The notes beneath the pieces are model-generated. The model made no database searches. It was not told the DNA's origin and saw only the letters and a list, made by a program, of their open reading frames with translations. Made by a program: the position numbers and the translations under genes. DNA of 64,000 bases from Ustulina deusta (Eukaryota; Ascomycota; Sordariomycetes; Xylariales; Xylariaceae). The stretch lies in NCBI GenBank assembly GCA_023159155.1, contig JAJNNX010000007.1, positions 434,001 to 498,000 of the forward strand, given 5' to 3'. Below are positions 36,401 to 48,107 of the stretch, piece by piece. Every line of letters starts with the position of its first letter. The stretch's first letter is position 1.

Positions 36401-38690
36401 ACGCGTCCGTCACGACCCATTCACTATCAAACTAACACCGGCCGTCCCTCTTGACCCTATTAGTGCTTATGATAAGTCGCCTTGGAACACCTAGCGTGAA
36501 ACCATATTACGACGACCCCAGCACTACGAAAATCACAAGACACGGTTGAGTTGAACGAAGGACGTCCGAACCACTCTGTCGGGACCTCGTTTAACCAAGT
36601 CGGCCTACGGCGCCTCTCCCACGAGATATTCTCTACCCTTGCACCTCAGAGAAATTAATAAGCAAAAGACGGACAATCCGGGCTAATAGCCGGGGCACAC
36701 ACACAGAAGGGAGCCCGGCAAGTGATATTAGGCACCACAGCCAGCGCGCGGACCGGGGGAAGGGGGGGGTTGGTGATCCATGGCACTGGGCCCGGAAGTA
36801 AAAATAAGCGGTGTATCTACCAATACGAAGTATCAGTTTTATGGGTGTGGCCACGAGGGGATTACTGCAGTCGGGCGGCGGTTCCGGGATCTCCACGCGC
36901 GAGCCGCCAGAAAAGAACGAGGGAGATTAGGGAGTCTCCTCTGGCTCTGCCTCTCTGATGCATGAAGTCCCTAAAACCGGCAGGAAAAAACGACAAGGTT
37001 GCAGGTAGGTTATGCACCTTGTTGCCTTGATATACCGGAACAGTGAGTGGGCTTTATCCACAACAATACGTCGTATATGATCTCTCACCGAGGACATGAT
37101 AAAGCCAGTGTTACGCCTAATGGGTGTGGCCTCCGATACTCGGCTATTTCTCCTCTTTCCAGGACCAACGACAGGACCCCTTTGCTGAGCTAGTATCACC
37201 GTCAAAGGAAGCGGTTGTACAGTGAGCGAATGTATCACATTATCTTCATTTCAGCCATCGACTGGTCTAGATACGAATAAGCAAAACTACCCAGACGCAA
37301 GGAGTGACAATTTTAATGCAGTTCACCAACCTTGAATGACCAAGTTTTGCACATCCCCCATGGACCCTTATCCGGCAGGCAGCCATATGACATCGGGACC
37401 GACTGATAGATATTCTTCTCGGTGCAATTGTTTCCTGGCCCCGCTACACCGCTTACGGCATTCGATTTCTCCTAGCCAAGAATCTTAGGTGCTGCACGGC
37501 TGCGGCTCTTGCGGCACAGGTGCGAATAGAGGGATTCAGCCTCACATGTTATACCGTAACGATGGGGACCATTCGTATACAAACACCCAGATAGACAGAC
37601 AACCAGAAATGCAGAAATGAGCTAACACAAGACAATCCCACTCGATGTATGTAGTGGAAAAACACAGTGCATGAGTCTGCAGGATTCCGTCCAGCTTTTG
37701 CGTTCGAAGGCGTTGAACTACCCATTGAGGCAGATAGACAAGGCTCCCTCCCACCACCTCGACCGCCCTCTCTCTCTCTCTCAATGTGCTAAGTTAGGCG
37801 GCAAGGTCGGGGAATCAACGGTGCACGAGGGCTACGGGAACGGGAAAAAGCTACAGCCATGACCCAACTATTTAGGCTTCCCACAGCCTTGCCTCCTCCC
37901 CTTGTTCCAGCTCGGACCCGAGCGACGAATAAACGATGAATGACCGACCAACGTTGTCTCTCACAAGTCATTCTTACTAGGTAGTAGACATGATCCCGTA
38001 TGTATCCCAGTGATACGGAAAGCAAAATGGATGAAAGTCTATGCGTTGTGCGTCATGTTCTAAGCCACGCCGCCTCCCCTCTCCCCGCCTAGGCACAGCC
38101 GTGGGTGGTGATTCAACGCTGTTACAAGAAACATATATTTAGATCCTTCCAAGTTCCACAAAATGCCTCCTCGCTGCCCCGCCCGTGTGAGACCGTCACG
38201 GACCCGCGAAGTCACGCGTCGGTCTGGAAGCTCTCATTCTTCGGCCTCGTGTAGCCACCACTCGCTAACCTTCCCGCCCTGTCTGCCTTGTGTGGTACTT
38301 AATTGGTTTCAAGGAGAAGAAAGCGAGGGGGGGGGTGAAAGGGGTATGAAGAGATATGAAGAGATGAAAGGTTTGAGGGACGGGAACAGAGAGAGAGAGA
38401 AGTCCGTAGGGCGAGAAAGGAAAGAAGAAATAGCCGCAATATACCTACTCTGTTCCCCTATCTTCTTCATCCAGCCATCTTCATCTCCCGCCGCGAGCCA
38501 TACTATCTATACCAGAGACGAAGCGCGGTACTAGACAGTTTCAAATCCATCCACCGCACTTCCGCCGTTACGTACAATCTTTACCGTTTCTACCACCTCC
38601 CCCCCCCCCCTTCCCCTCCTCTTCCCGTCTATTCTCCTGCCGTTTCAAATGTGTGATCTAGGAACTATCTTGAAAAGTGGAGAGAGGAGA

Positions 38691-38774
38691 AGAAAGAAAG
38701 AAAGAAAGAAAGAAAGAATCAAATATCCCCACTCCACCCGCGAGATGAAGGAGAAGAAGAAGAAGAAGAAGAAA
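38691..38774. repeat. Purine tract with (GAAA)n and (GAA)n
   Basis: About seven GAAA units (38691-38718), then about 35 bp of unique sequence, then about seven GAA units (38753-38774). Non-coding. Confidence 0.85.
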
Positions 38775-38961
38775 AGTATATACGAGAGAAATAGCAGCCC
38801 TAGCCCAACACCCACAAGACATTCTGCCAGAAATATATATATATCTTCCGTGTCTTCATGTTACCCGACAAGGGTAACAGGGGGCTAGCTAGGTGAGTTG
38901 ATCATGTGAAAAAATACAACTGCGCAACAACACAAACATAAGAATAAATATGTTTTTTAAA

Positions 38962-39006
38962 CCCCCCTCCCCCCCCCCCCCCCCCCCCCCCCCCCTTTTT
39001 TTTTTT
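38962..39006. repeat. Homopolymer tract, C27 followed by T11
   Basis: A run of six C, one T, 27 C and then 11 T. Runs this long are error-prone in sequencing, so the exact length should not be trusted. Confidence 0.85.
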
Positions 39007-39737
39007 GGCAACCTCAGCAGCAACAACGACTAGTCTGACCTATATGAAATCGACCTCTACTGAAAAAGGAGCAATAGCACAAACACGACATGACAGAAAA
39101 CAGGAACAAGTTAATCACACGCCCTTCACCGAAGACGGACACAGCCATCTCGCTACGTACGATGTTTCGATGATTTCGTGCAGGATAAGAGAGACATGTT
39201 GGCGCTCGGCATTTCCTGCTATCTAAATACGCTGTATGCGTATTACAAGTCACGATGGTCGTCTTGGCGAAATAACAGAAAGAAAAAAACCTAGGAAACT
39301 GACGAAACGTGATTCGCATTGTCTATAGATCGTTTATCTCATTCTGATATGCCTGCTAGGATCCCATCCGTCTGCTCGAGACGCGGAGTCGCCCGGCTTG
39401 CGTACTGCTTCGTCCACTACGTCTAAAAGAAACCCATACTCCCTTATGCCTGACAATTAATGAAAAAGAAAGGTTTGTGAAGTCTCGGGAAAGCTCCACT
39501 GGAGAACGTAGCAGACACCAAACTCAGCCCACTGATACGTGTATCAAATGGAGCATACAGGTAGGAAGCTTATCGGTCTCGGACCCTCCCGCATTCTTCA
39601 CGCCCGTAAGGTATGAAGAAACAGGTGCAACTGATAGTAGTATCCACCCCAGTAAAGAAGTGGGCAGCATATGTTCCAACGCACGCAACTTCTGCAGTCC
39701 TGTCGTATGCATGTAAACAGCTGCCACGAGGCTGTAA

Positions 39738-41582
39738 TTACCACTCATATTCCCCAGTCGCCTTATGGAAGACATAATCCCTTCCATTGACATTGAGGAC
39801 GCCATCCTTGAGAACGCACTTCCTGCAAAACAAGTCAGTAAGGTGTCAAAAAAGGCATGTAGGAATTAAAACGCACCACTTGTTCTTGACACGTTGCACC
39901 TTGTCGTACATACAAAGCATGATTTGACCACCTTCCTCGTCATCCTCGTTTTCCTCGACGTTATCATCCGGGTCGTCAAGGTCTGAGTTGATTGCGTCCT
40001 CGTCATCTTCGACATCGTCTTCTTCCTTGATATCGTCATCTGGTCCGTCGAATCGAGATGGCCCGGCATTTGAACCCGAATTGTGATAGGAAACGGCCCT
40101 ACCCTTGCTGGCACGCTTAAGCGGTACCATCAGGCCGCCCCCCTCCATAGCCTTAGCTTTTGCAGCAATTTGTGCATGAAGGAGATGATCTATCTCCACT
40201 CGGCCCATCTCGGTGGCTTGACCGTTGCGGGACTGTTGGATAAGAATACCAACATGACTGTCATCTTCCCCAGCTCCGTCAACCTGAGAAGTAGGAGGCC
40301 GCTGACCATTCACCATAGGGATGCGTTGTTGTTGCTGTTGCTGTTGTGCCGCGGGGTTAAGAGGCACATTTGGTCGATATTGCTGCTGATTATTGTGATA
40401 CTGAGCAGGATATGGCTGGGGCATTGATGGATTCACCATTCTCTGTTGATTTTGCGGTTGTGTGACACCACCGCCGGGTTGCTCCCTCAACTTGTTGATG
40501 GATGCAGCTGCTCGATCACCATATTGGTTCTGAAGCTGGGCAATTACACGTTGCTGAGCGATATTGCTCGGATCTCCCTGGGGAACAGGCTGAGGCATCT
40601 GGGTGCCCTCAAGGCCAGGCTCTATTTTGACACTTGGCTCTGATTTGATGCGAGCATCGCTGGTCGATTGACCAGCCGGCATGGGCATGGGCATGGGCAT
40701 GGGCACAGCCTGGGGCGCAGGTGGCTGCGGCTGAGCATAACCGTTGCCATTAGGAGTAGGCAAAGGTGCAGATGGTCCAGGGGCTGATTGGGGTGCTGCA
40801 GCAGTGGCGACGGGAGCTGGCGGTGGATCAGGCTTGGGATCCCAGGGGAAAGCAGCCAGCTGTTGCTGCGAGAGCTTCTTCTGCCAGCCCTGTATTGCAT
40901 CGTGTCAGCAGCGTGGGAATCATGCTTTCTCAGAAGAAGAGGGGGGAATAAAACAAAATAAAACAACCCCCCAAAAATGACAACGAAAGAACAAAGATAT
41001 TTGAGACTAGCTTTCTTTGGTGCGGCCCGATGACGAGAGGGGTGAGGCTACCAGGATAGGAGATGTGAAATAGGGCGAAAAAGGTGGAGAGCAGGAAGGA
41101 AGAGAAACACGTGATTTGAAGTGGGGTTCAACACTGGAACCAGCCAATGAGCAAAGTCTGAGTCATCAGTGGTCGACTGTAGGGAGTTGGAAGGGATAAA
41201 AGCCCCAAATAGTGCTGCCCGCCCCCTCTCCCAACCCGCCAGTTCTCACCACGCTCGGCTGACCGACTCTTTGAGGCCGCCCGCGCCCTGGGGACAAAGG
41301 AGCATTCCAACCACCAACGCTACCACGTCTACACTGTGTCTTTCAACCATTTGGGAGTGCTTTTCAGCCCGATGACTGTCGGGGAAAGGGTTTCTGATGG
41401 TAAAATGCCGCCACTTGCTTGAACGCGAGGAGGAGTGGATGAAGATCATGTATGCTGCTTACCTTTCTCAGCTGTTCCAAAACCGCCTCGTCAATACCGC
41501 CCTCCTCGAAATCAACCCGCGACGCCGAGATCACATCGTTAATTATCTGCTGGTAGACGCCGCCGACCTGTGAGTTCGACAT
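39738..41582 (-). CDS. TOA1: Transcription factor IIA large subunit
   Basis: General RNA polymerase II factor that binds TBP on promoter DNA together with the small subunit Toa2. Minus-strand exons are 41582-41463, 40889-39877 and 39822-39738, about 405 residues. The N-terminal helical-bundle part reads VYQQIINDVISASR..LEQLRK, then after splicing GWQKKLSQQQLAAFPWD. The middle is a disordered Pro/Gln/Met-rich linker with a polyQ run encoded at ~40322-40352 and repeated Met-Pro. The C-terminus is the conserved acidic stretch followed by the beta-barrel: MLCMYDKVQRVKNKW, spliced to KCVLKDGVLNVNGRDYVFH and ending in GEYEW, as in other TFIIA large subunits. The first intron is 573 bp, by far the longest in this window; the second (54 bp) splits the Trp codon before KCVLKDG. 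Confidence 0.95.
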
Positions 41583-42781
41583 TTTGACTGAACTGCGATT
41601 AGTAGATGGGTGCACGCGAGTTCTGATGGAAGACGGGCGATGAAGAGTTGCTGAGGGAGAGAGACGTGGCTAAAAAAACAAGACTACGTGTATTGCCCGT
41701 TGACCTTGCAAGTTTTGACGAGCGATCACTTCGAGGAAGCGCAATGTAGCAGCAGCGGAAGCGGCAGCCTCGTCAGTCAGTAGTAGAACTCGTAGCTGAA
41801 ATGCCTTCGGTCGGATGCGGGAGCCAGAGAAGTTGGAACTGAAGTAAGATGTGACAGTGACAGGTGTGCTACCCTCGTTGAGTGAATGGGGCAATCCCAC
41901 TTGTCGGATGGCTGCGGCCTTAAATTCCTCCCCTCGAACCTTCTTAATGCTGCGCGAGGTATATTTCTTGGTAGGCTCAAACTCTCAATATCTCCAATTG
42001 CTCGTGGATAGTTGGTGTGTGTTGCGGCCGACTTTGCGACAGCATTGCGGGTGGTGTAATGCTACGACTAGGTAATGTTGGGGTCAAGTTCCTTAGGTCC
42101 TGCCAATTCTCTAAGGAAATGCCCCGGGGCACCACTGGCTTGCTTAGCTAATCCACCGAGCAACAATGACTGATAAGATAAGCACTCCACTGCCAACCTT
42201 ATACAAAATTTAATACCTATAGGTACCTAAGTAAGTACCTCTCGGCAGCTTCTGCCGGAAACAGTTTAACCATAACCAATGGGACGCTGCATGTTGCACC
42301 TTTCTTTACCTACCTGGGGCGCTTGTCCAAAACCCTCCATAGGTACCCTCAATGTAACAATAGGCATGTCTGTATTCATTCACACGCAAATTTGATCAAG
42401 ACTGGCATAATAGTCCACCATACCATAATGACATGTTGGCTATCTACTAAGCAAGCGAGCACGAATCCATGTGCCGGTCGTCTCAATTAATTAACCTCTT
42501 CCGTCGCCTCTTCCTAACAATGGAGGGCAATATGCCTGCTCCTGGGTATAATAATACAAATTTTCAGTGATCCGCACGGGGGACCTCCTCTGTTGGCGTT
42601 TTTCGTGTCGTAGCTCATGACCAAGTCTCGATCGTATGGGAATATCGTCATTATTGCTTCATGAATCCCCAACGCCGCGCTAAAGTCACCTCAAACCGCC
42701 GGTACCAGACAATGCCAGAACGAAACTGTATACCTACTGTTGATGTTCGTAGCTTTTGAGGCCACCACGACGGTGAGTCGC
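41583..42781. other. Intergenic region, Cdc20 3' end to TFIIA 5' end
   Basis: About 1.2 kb. It holds the presumed TFIIA promoter on the right side of its ATG (minus strand), and the 3' flank of Cdc20. Small frames near 41670-41980 are unrecognised. A few AGGTACCTAAG-type motifs lie near 42215. Confidence 0.55.
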
Positions 42782-44639
42782 TTATCGGATTGTCATTTGC
42801 TTGGCCATCTCCGCCTTGCCAGACGACGCACCCGCGCCGATGCCAGCAGCAGAGCCTGCCTTCTTCTCGAAGATCTTCCAGAACTTCAAGCTCTCATCAG
42901 CAGCTATTATCAATGTTAGCTAACCCGCCCAACTATTTGTGCTGGCTCCATTCAATCTTACCTGCAGTGGCGAGCATCTGTCCATCGGGGCTGAGGCAGC
43001 TGTGAAGAACGCGGCTCTCGTGGGCTGGTATCTCCACGTTACGAACTAGCGTGGGGTAGCTCCAGATGCTGAGAGAGTTGTCGGGGAAACCGCTCGAGCT
43101 GACGATCTCACGGTAGCTAGTGCTCCAGCGAAGGCTGGTGACTTGGGAGCCGGTGTCGATGCTGTTGACGCGGGCACCGGAGGTGGTGTTCCAGAAGTGG
43201 ATGTGACGATCGTACGAACCACCCCCGGTGGCGAGCAAGTTCATGTTCCACGGGCACCAGGCAAGAGCCTTGACGGCGGCCTTGTGATTGGTCTTGGTGA
43301 ATTTGGGAACTGCCAAAGAGCGGGCGTCCCAGATTGAAACCAAGTTGTCATTGCCGCCAGTGGCGAGCTGAGCACCGTCGGATCGCCACTCGAGTCCGCA
43401 CACCTCTGAGGTGTGAGAGACGAGCTCAGCAATCTTGTGCTCAGCAATGCGGACATCATGGTTGAAGACTAGGCCACTGCGGGCACCAGTGGACAAGAGG
43501 TGCTTGTTCCAGCCCATCACACCAACGCGAGTATCGTGTCCGAACATGCTGCGAATCTTGGCGCCTTCTGCCACATCCCAGATTTGAACTTCGCCTGTGC
43601 CGAGACCAACGCCGACGTATGCTCCGTCGTCAGACCATTTGACACTGCTGACATAGGTATCAGGGCTGGCCTCTAAGAGGCAGCTGACAGAACCTTCATC
43701 GGCCGACCACACGTATACATTTCGCTCCAGACCAATGGCGACTTGGTTACCCGAGCTCCAGTCCAGCAGGTTCAAGTAGTAGTCATCAATCAGACCGGGA
43801 GCATCGAGGACACGTTCTGGTGCGGTTGCGATGCGACGTCTGAATTGGGCAGAGCTAGCACTGGCCGACTTCAAGGGTCGGTTGTATTGCTGGCGAAGAT
43901 CGATAGGCTTGGATGACTCAGGAGGAGCAGGCTTGAACTGGAGGATCCTGGTGTTCAGGTTAACACCGCAAGCATTAGCTAGGGAATCTTGGTAAGCAAT
44001 CGTGGTCGGTGATGGACGTGAGTAGGTGGTGGCATCGTCGTCTTCATCGTTGATGCTGAGTCCTTCTAGGGAAGCAATAGCGGCATCTGTAGCTGACGAG
44101 AGAACTGAAGACGACTCGGCGTTGCTGCTCGACTTTGGCCGCGACTTGTCTTGCCGATCTAACTTTCCAGAACCGATATTGGCGATGGCGGAGCTGTTGC
44201 TTCGATTGGGTATGAATCGGTCGGCGGTATAGGTAAGTGTTGTCTTGTTCGACTTCTGGCGCAGCGGTGCCTTCCTTGTCTTCGTGACAGGGGTTTTCGT
44301 GTTGCCTGTGCCTACGAGAGTGAAGTCTGATACACCCAGCTCGAGCGCCTTTCGCGGACTTGCTACAGAGCGAGCAATGTTGGACTTGGGCGAGTCCCGG
44401 TGAGAAGATCTCGTGGACTTGGCGAAGTGTGATGTTAGGTTCCCTCCGTACACCGACTTGCCGGGGCGTGACACATCTTGATATTTATCGGGGGTGTACG
44501 GTGAAGAATTCACGGGGACTGTGGTATTGGTTGTGCGTTGACGGGGTGACGGGGTCAAGGGCATACGGCCGCCAGCGAGGCGGGAGGAGAAAAGACCCTT
44601 GTGGGACTTGATGGGTGTTGATACTGCAGCTGATGCCAT
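42782..44639 (-). CDS. CDC20: APC/C activator Cdc20 (Fizzy/Slp1)
   Basis: WD40 activator that recruits substrates such as securin and cyclin B to the anaphase-promoting complex and is the target of the spindle checkpoint. Minus-strand exons are 44639-42962 and 42903-42782, about 599 residues, with a 58-bp phase-1 intron. The C-box DRFIPNR lies at residues 140-146. NLNTRILQFKPAPPE precedes the propeller, which has seven blades (for example VAIGLERNVYVWS, GEVQIWDV, NLVSIWDAR, GGSYDRHIHFWN, DNSLSIWSYP and ESLKFWKIF). The protein ends in the Ile-Arg tail that docks on APC/C subunits. The N-terminal ~130 residues are Ser/Thr/Pro/Lys-rich with several SP/TP sites. The Kelch/BTB gene is divergent, 1.1 kb away. 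Confidence 0.96.
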
Positions 44640-45724
44640 AGTGCCTGTTTATGCAATGTATGACTCTAGTGTAGTATCGCGAGTGAAGTAGTTGGGCTCC
44701 GTCGAAGTACAACTAAATCTCTCGAAGGAGTAGTTATTTGAGAGAGAGAGAGCTCCGATGAATCGAATGAGCTCCAAGAGACTCAAGTTAATGGTTCCTG
44801 GAATGTTATTTGGTTAGTATCTGCTGTCGTTGTAATGCTCGATAAATCGAAGGGTGCCTTCAGGAAGAATGGCTTTCAGTCGGCGGGGCGATCAGATGGC
44901 TGTCGTAGCGATGAGATCTAGTGGACTCGAAAGGATTGCTTGCAAGAGGCTTGAAGCTAGCTTTGGTGGCTAGAATAGCGGTATTGATGGAGGCTGAGGA
45001 TAGCGGGAGGTGTGAGATGCAGTGTGCGATGTGAAGAGGGAAGAAAAAGGTTTGAAGTTGAGTTCATGATGGGCGACCTTTTATTTACACTTCTAGTGGG
45101 GCGTTGACACGACAACGAAGGTCCGTTCGCTTTTCTCCTTTCTGACACCACTGCAGACCCACTACCCCTCCCCCCTGATGTCTTACTTCCATTTTAGTGT
45201 TCTTCAGCAGTGGACATTGTCCTTCGACAAATCAATTAACGTACATGGTCGATCCCCCACTTTTCCTTTCCGCCAAGGACCATTTTAAGGCCACCGGTCA
45301 GACAATGGTTTCGCCTGCCTGCACTGCCACAGCAAAACTTATCTAAGTGCAGTGCAACCTAATTCTGTGCCATCAACACCACCAATCCATTCTCAAAACC
45401 ATCGCCAACTTGCTGCCGCTGTATAACCAATATAACCGACCCTACCTACATTCATCTTCCAACCCAAGATCCATCGCTCCACGCTACCATCCACTGCCAG
45501 CCACTTCCATAGCGTACGCCCTTCTATTTGCCCAATTTGCGACCTGATAAATCCAACAACAGCCCCTGTAGCTGCCGACTCGCCTCTTCCACTCCTGACC
45601 TCCTCGCCTTTCGTCGTCGCCACATCCGCGAATCCCATGTGATAGTGACATAGCAACCGGCCGGTACTGCGACTGTAATTCGCATTCATCCGCCTGGCCG
45701 CCTTGCCTGGCCACCGACAACGAC
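44640..45724. promoter_or_regulatory. Divergent promoter region, Cdc20 / Kelch-BTB
   Basis: About 1.1 kb between two divergently transcribed genes, so it must carry both promoters. A GA-repeat near 44740-44752 lies close to the Cdc20 start and a long pyrimidine-rich stretch precedes the Kelch/BTB ATG. No specific factor site is claimed. Confidence 0.6.
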
Positions 45725-48107
45725 ATGGCATACCCCTCGACACCATCCACCTCGATGCAATCTCTCTTCGGTGGCCCTGTTGGCTCAGCCGCTTTCCAAC
45801 ACTCCTCCTTGGGCACCGCTTCTGCGTCCTCCCTCACTCCTTCGACCTCGAACGCGCCGACCCCCGTGTCCGCTGCCTCCTCCGGAAACACATTTGTCAT
45901 GCCGAATTCACCTATGAAGAGCAGAGCTATGACGGATGGCTACCGACCTAAGGTCACCCGAACCCTCGGCCAAAGACCGGCATGTCTTGTCAATGCCTCG
46001 GTTACTTATTGCGGCAACAACCAGATTTACGCCTTTGGAGGCTTCGACCAGTACACTGACGAAGTCTACAACCATGTCCTGAGACTGGATCTTGTCAGTC
46101 ATCAATGGAATCTGGTGGACAACTATGGGGACATTCCCGGCGTTAGAATGGGTACGTGATCCTAGACTTGGAACCAAAGCGCAGCACGCTCACTACTCGG
46201 GTTGCAGGTCATACGGCCACGCTGTACCAAGGCGACAAGCTCTTGGTTTTTGGTGGCGAGAATGAGCACCGCACATACCTTTCGGACCTGATCGTCTTCG
46301 ATTTGAAGACGGCACACTGGACACAGCCTCAGGTTACTGGCCCTCTACCCAAAGGCCGAGCGAGACACGCGGCCGTACTCCATGAAGACAAGCTGTTTAT
46401 AATTGGTGGTATCACAGGGCATGATAATTATGTTCTGGACGACATCTGTTACTTGGACCTAAAGACATACACCTGGTCGAGATCCTGGCGCTTTGTTGGA
46501 CGGTTTGACCACTCAGCGTATATATGGTCCGTGCCACTTCCAGTCAGACTATTTATGTGACGCTGACTGACCATTGTAGGGCCGACCGAGTCTGGGTGTT
46601 TGGGGGTCTTAGCGAAGACATGGACAAGGTTAGTGAATTGTGGTGGCTTGATCTTAAGGGTAGCCCTGCTTTCGACTCGCCACCACACGTAGGCTCGACC
46701 TCGGACAGACATGTAGTGATGGGGCGTACAGCCGACCCATCCCGTCCCGTATATTCCATAGGCCCGACTGCCGTCGTAGGTGCTTCCGGATATGCTGCCA
46801 ATTCACGAACAGCCCAGGTCAACACGCCCTCGTTCCAACTTAAAGCATATGCCCCCATGGCACCAGGCGCAGTTTCAGCCTTGAAGTTCGTCTCCGGTGT
46901 TAATGTGCCCTCTCAAGTACCTGGCACGCACTTCCACATTTACTCGTCAGGTACTTTGCTTGATTTTGTAACACCAGCCGCTACAATCACCTCGAAGGAG
47001 TGCTCCTTGTCAGCTTTGGACCTGGCATCTTTGCGATGGCAAAAACTGGCAGAAGGCCGCGAAATATTCAAATCAGGCTTCCGCTGGCATTATTGTACCA
47101 TGAACGAGGACGGCACAAAAGCCTGGCTACTTGGTTGCCCAACGGATCCCACAAACGATATCGGTCCTAACGGGTTTGAAGAGTACTTGAGCGACATCAT
47201 GGAGATAGATCTGCGGCGTTATGGCTTTCTCGGAAACAACTTTGTCTCAGAACCCCGGTCAGAGCTCTCTCGCCCCACCTCTCATACTCGGGTACAAGAA
47301 CAACCATCAAAAGGACTAGGGCTTGATCTTGCTAGACTCTTTAACCAACCTCCTGAGACAGGCAGTGGGACTGACTTTATCATTACTGCCCTTGCTAGCG
47401 ATTACGAAGACGATGATATGATGAGCTCAGGGCTTATTCGTGCTGGGGAGGTACCCGATGAGCAGAATTGGCTTGCGCCAGATGCTCCAACATCACCACC
47501 TATTCATGTGCATAAACTCATCCTCCAGGCACGTTGGCCGCATTTTGCGCGACTTTATAACTCACAAATGGCCGAGTTCCACACTAAAAAGATGCATATT
47601 CCCGAACCTTACTCTGTCGTCAAAGCATTCCTTTCCTACCTATACACGGATAGCATCCATGTCAACGACGAAGTTGCAGACCTCTCTGATGTGGCTGGGT
47701 TATTAGTAATGTCTAACATTTACAACATTCCACACCTCAGACTTCTTTGTGTGAATCGACTGTCGAAAGAGCTTGATGTGGACCATGCATGTATCATCTG
47801 GTACTGTGCTGGTCAGGCAAACGAAGATTGGCTGGGCAAGAGAGCAGCGAATTTTTGCCTGACACATTGGGGCCGCATCGTCCGCACTCAGGGGTTCTTG
47901 CGACTCCCCCGTACGGCCTTGGTCGAATTATCGCAGGAGATCGATATGGAAGGCAGGGTCATTGCCGGTGAGGAACTTGACTATGTTGACAGCTATCGCA
48001 GTCGAAACGACAACTGGATCGCTCGAAAAGATAGCATTGGCAGCGACCGTACTCAGGCATTGCCTTCCGACATGGATAACGATTCCGAAGGTATGGATAT
48101 CGCTTGA
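45725..48107 (+). CDS. Kelch-repeat and BTB-domain protein
   Basis: Exons are 45725-46151, 46208-46526 and 46580-48107, about 757 residues, with introns of 56 and 53 bp. After a disordered Ser/Thr-rich N-terminus (~75 residues) come Kelch blades: IYAFGGFDQYTDEVYNHVLRLD, then LLVFGGENEHRTYLSDLIVFD, KLFIIGG..LDDICYLDLKT and RVWVFGGLSEDMDKVSELWWLD. A later less regular region is followed from about residue 559 by a BTB/POZ fold (HVHKLILQARWPHFARLYNSQ, then VVKAFLSYLYTDSIHVNDE) with a BACK-like helical tail. Kelch-BTB proteins can be cullin-3 adaptors. The combination also recalls fungal Ral2-type Ras-pathway proteins and animal LZTR1, but this is from memory and only suggestive. Splice phases agree at both junctions (G|GT and TG|G). 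Confidence 0.88.

Larger units (their letters stand above)
29308..39737. other. 10.4-kb gene-poor region
   Basis: The longest stretch without a supportable gene. It is rich in ACCTACCTAGGTAGGT-type motifs between about 29,960 and 31,660, and again near 35,250-35,380. It holds purine tracts (GAAA and GAA repeats near 38,690-38,774) and a C27/T11 homopolymer at 38,969-39,006. One exon-like minus-strand segment at 33172-33405 is listed separately. Other open frames (such as 33811-34071 and 34149-34478) are unrecognised and short. No terminal repeats or transposase remnants were noticed by eye. Confidence 0.5.
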
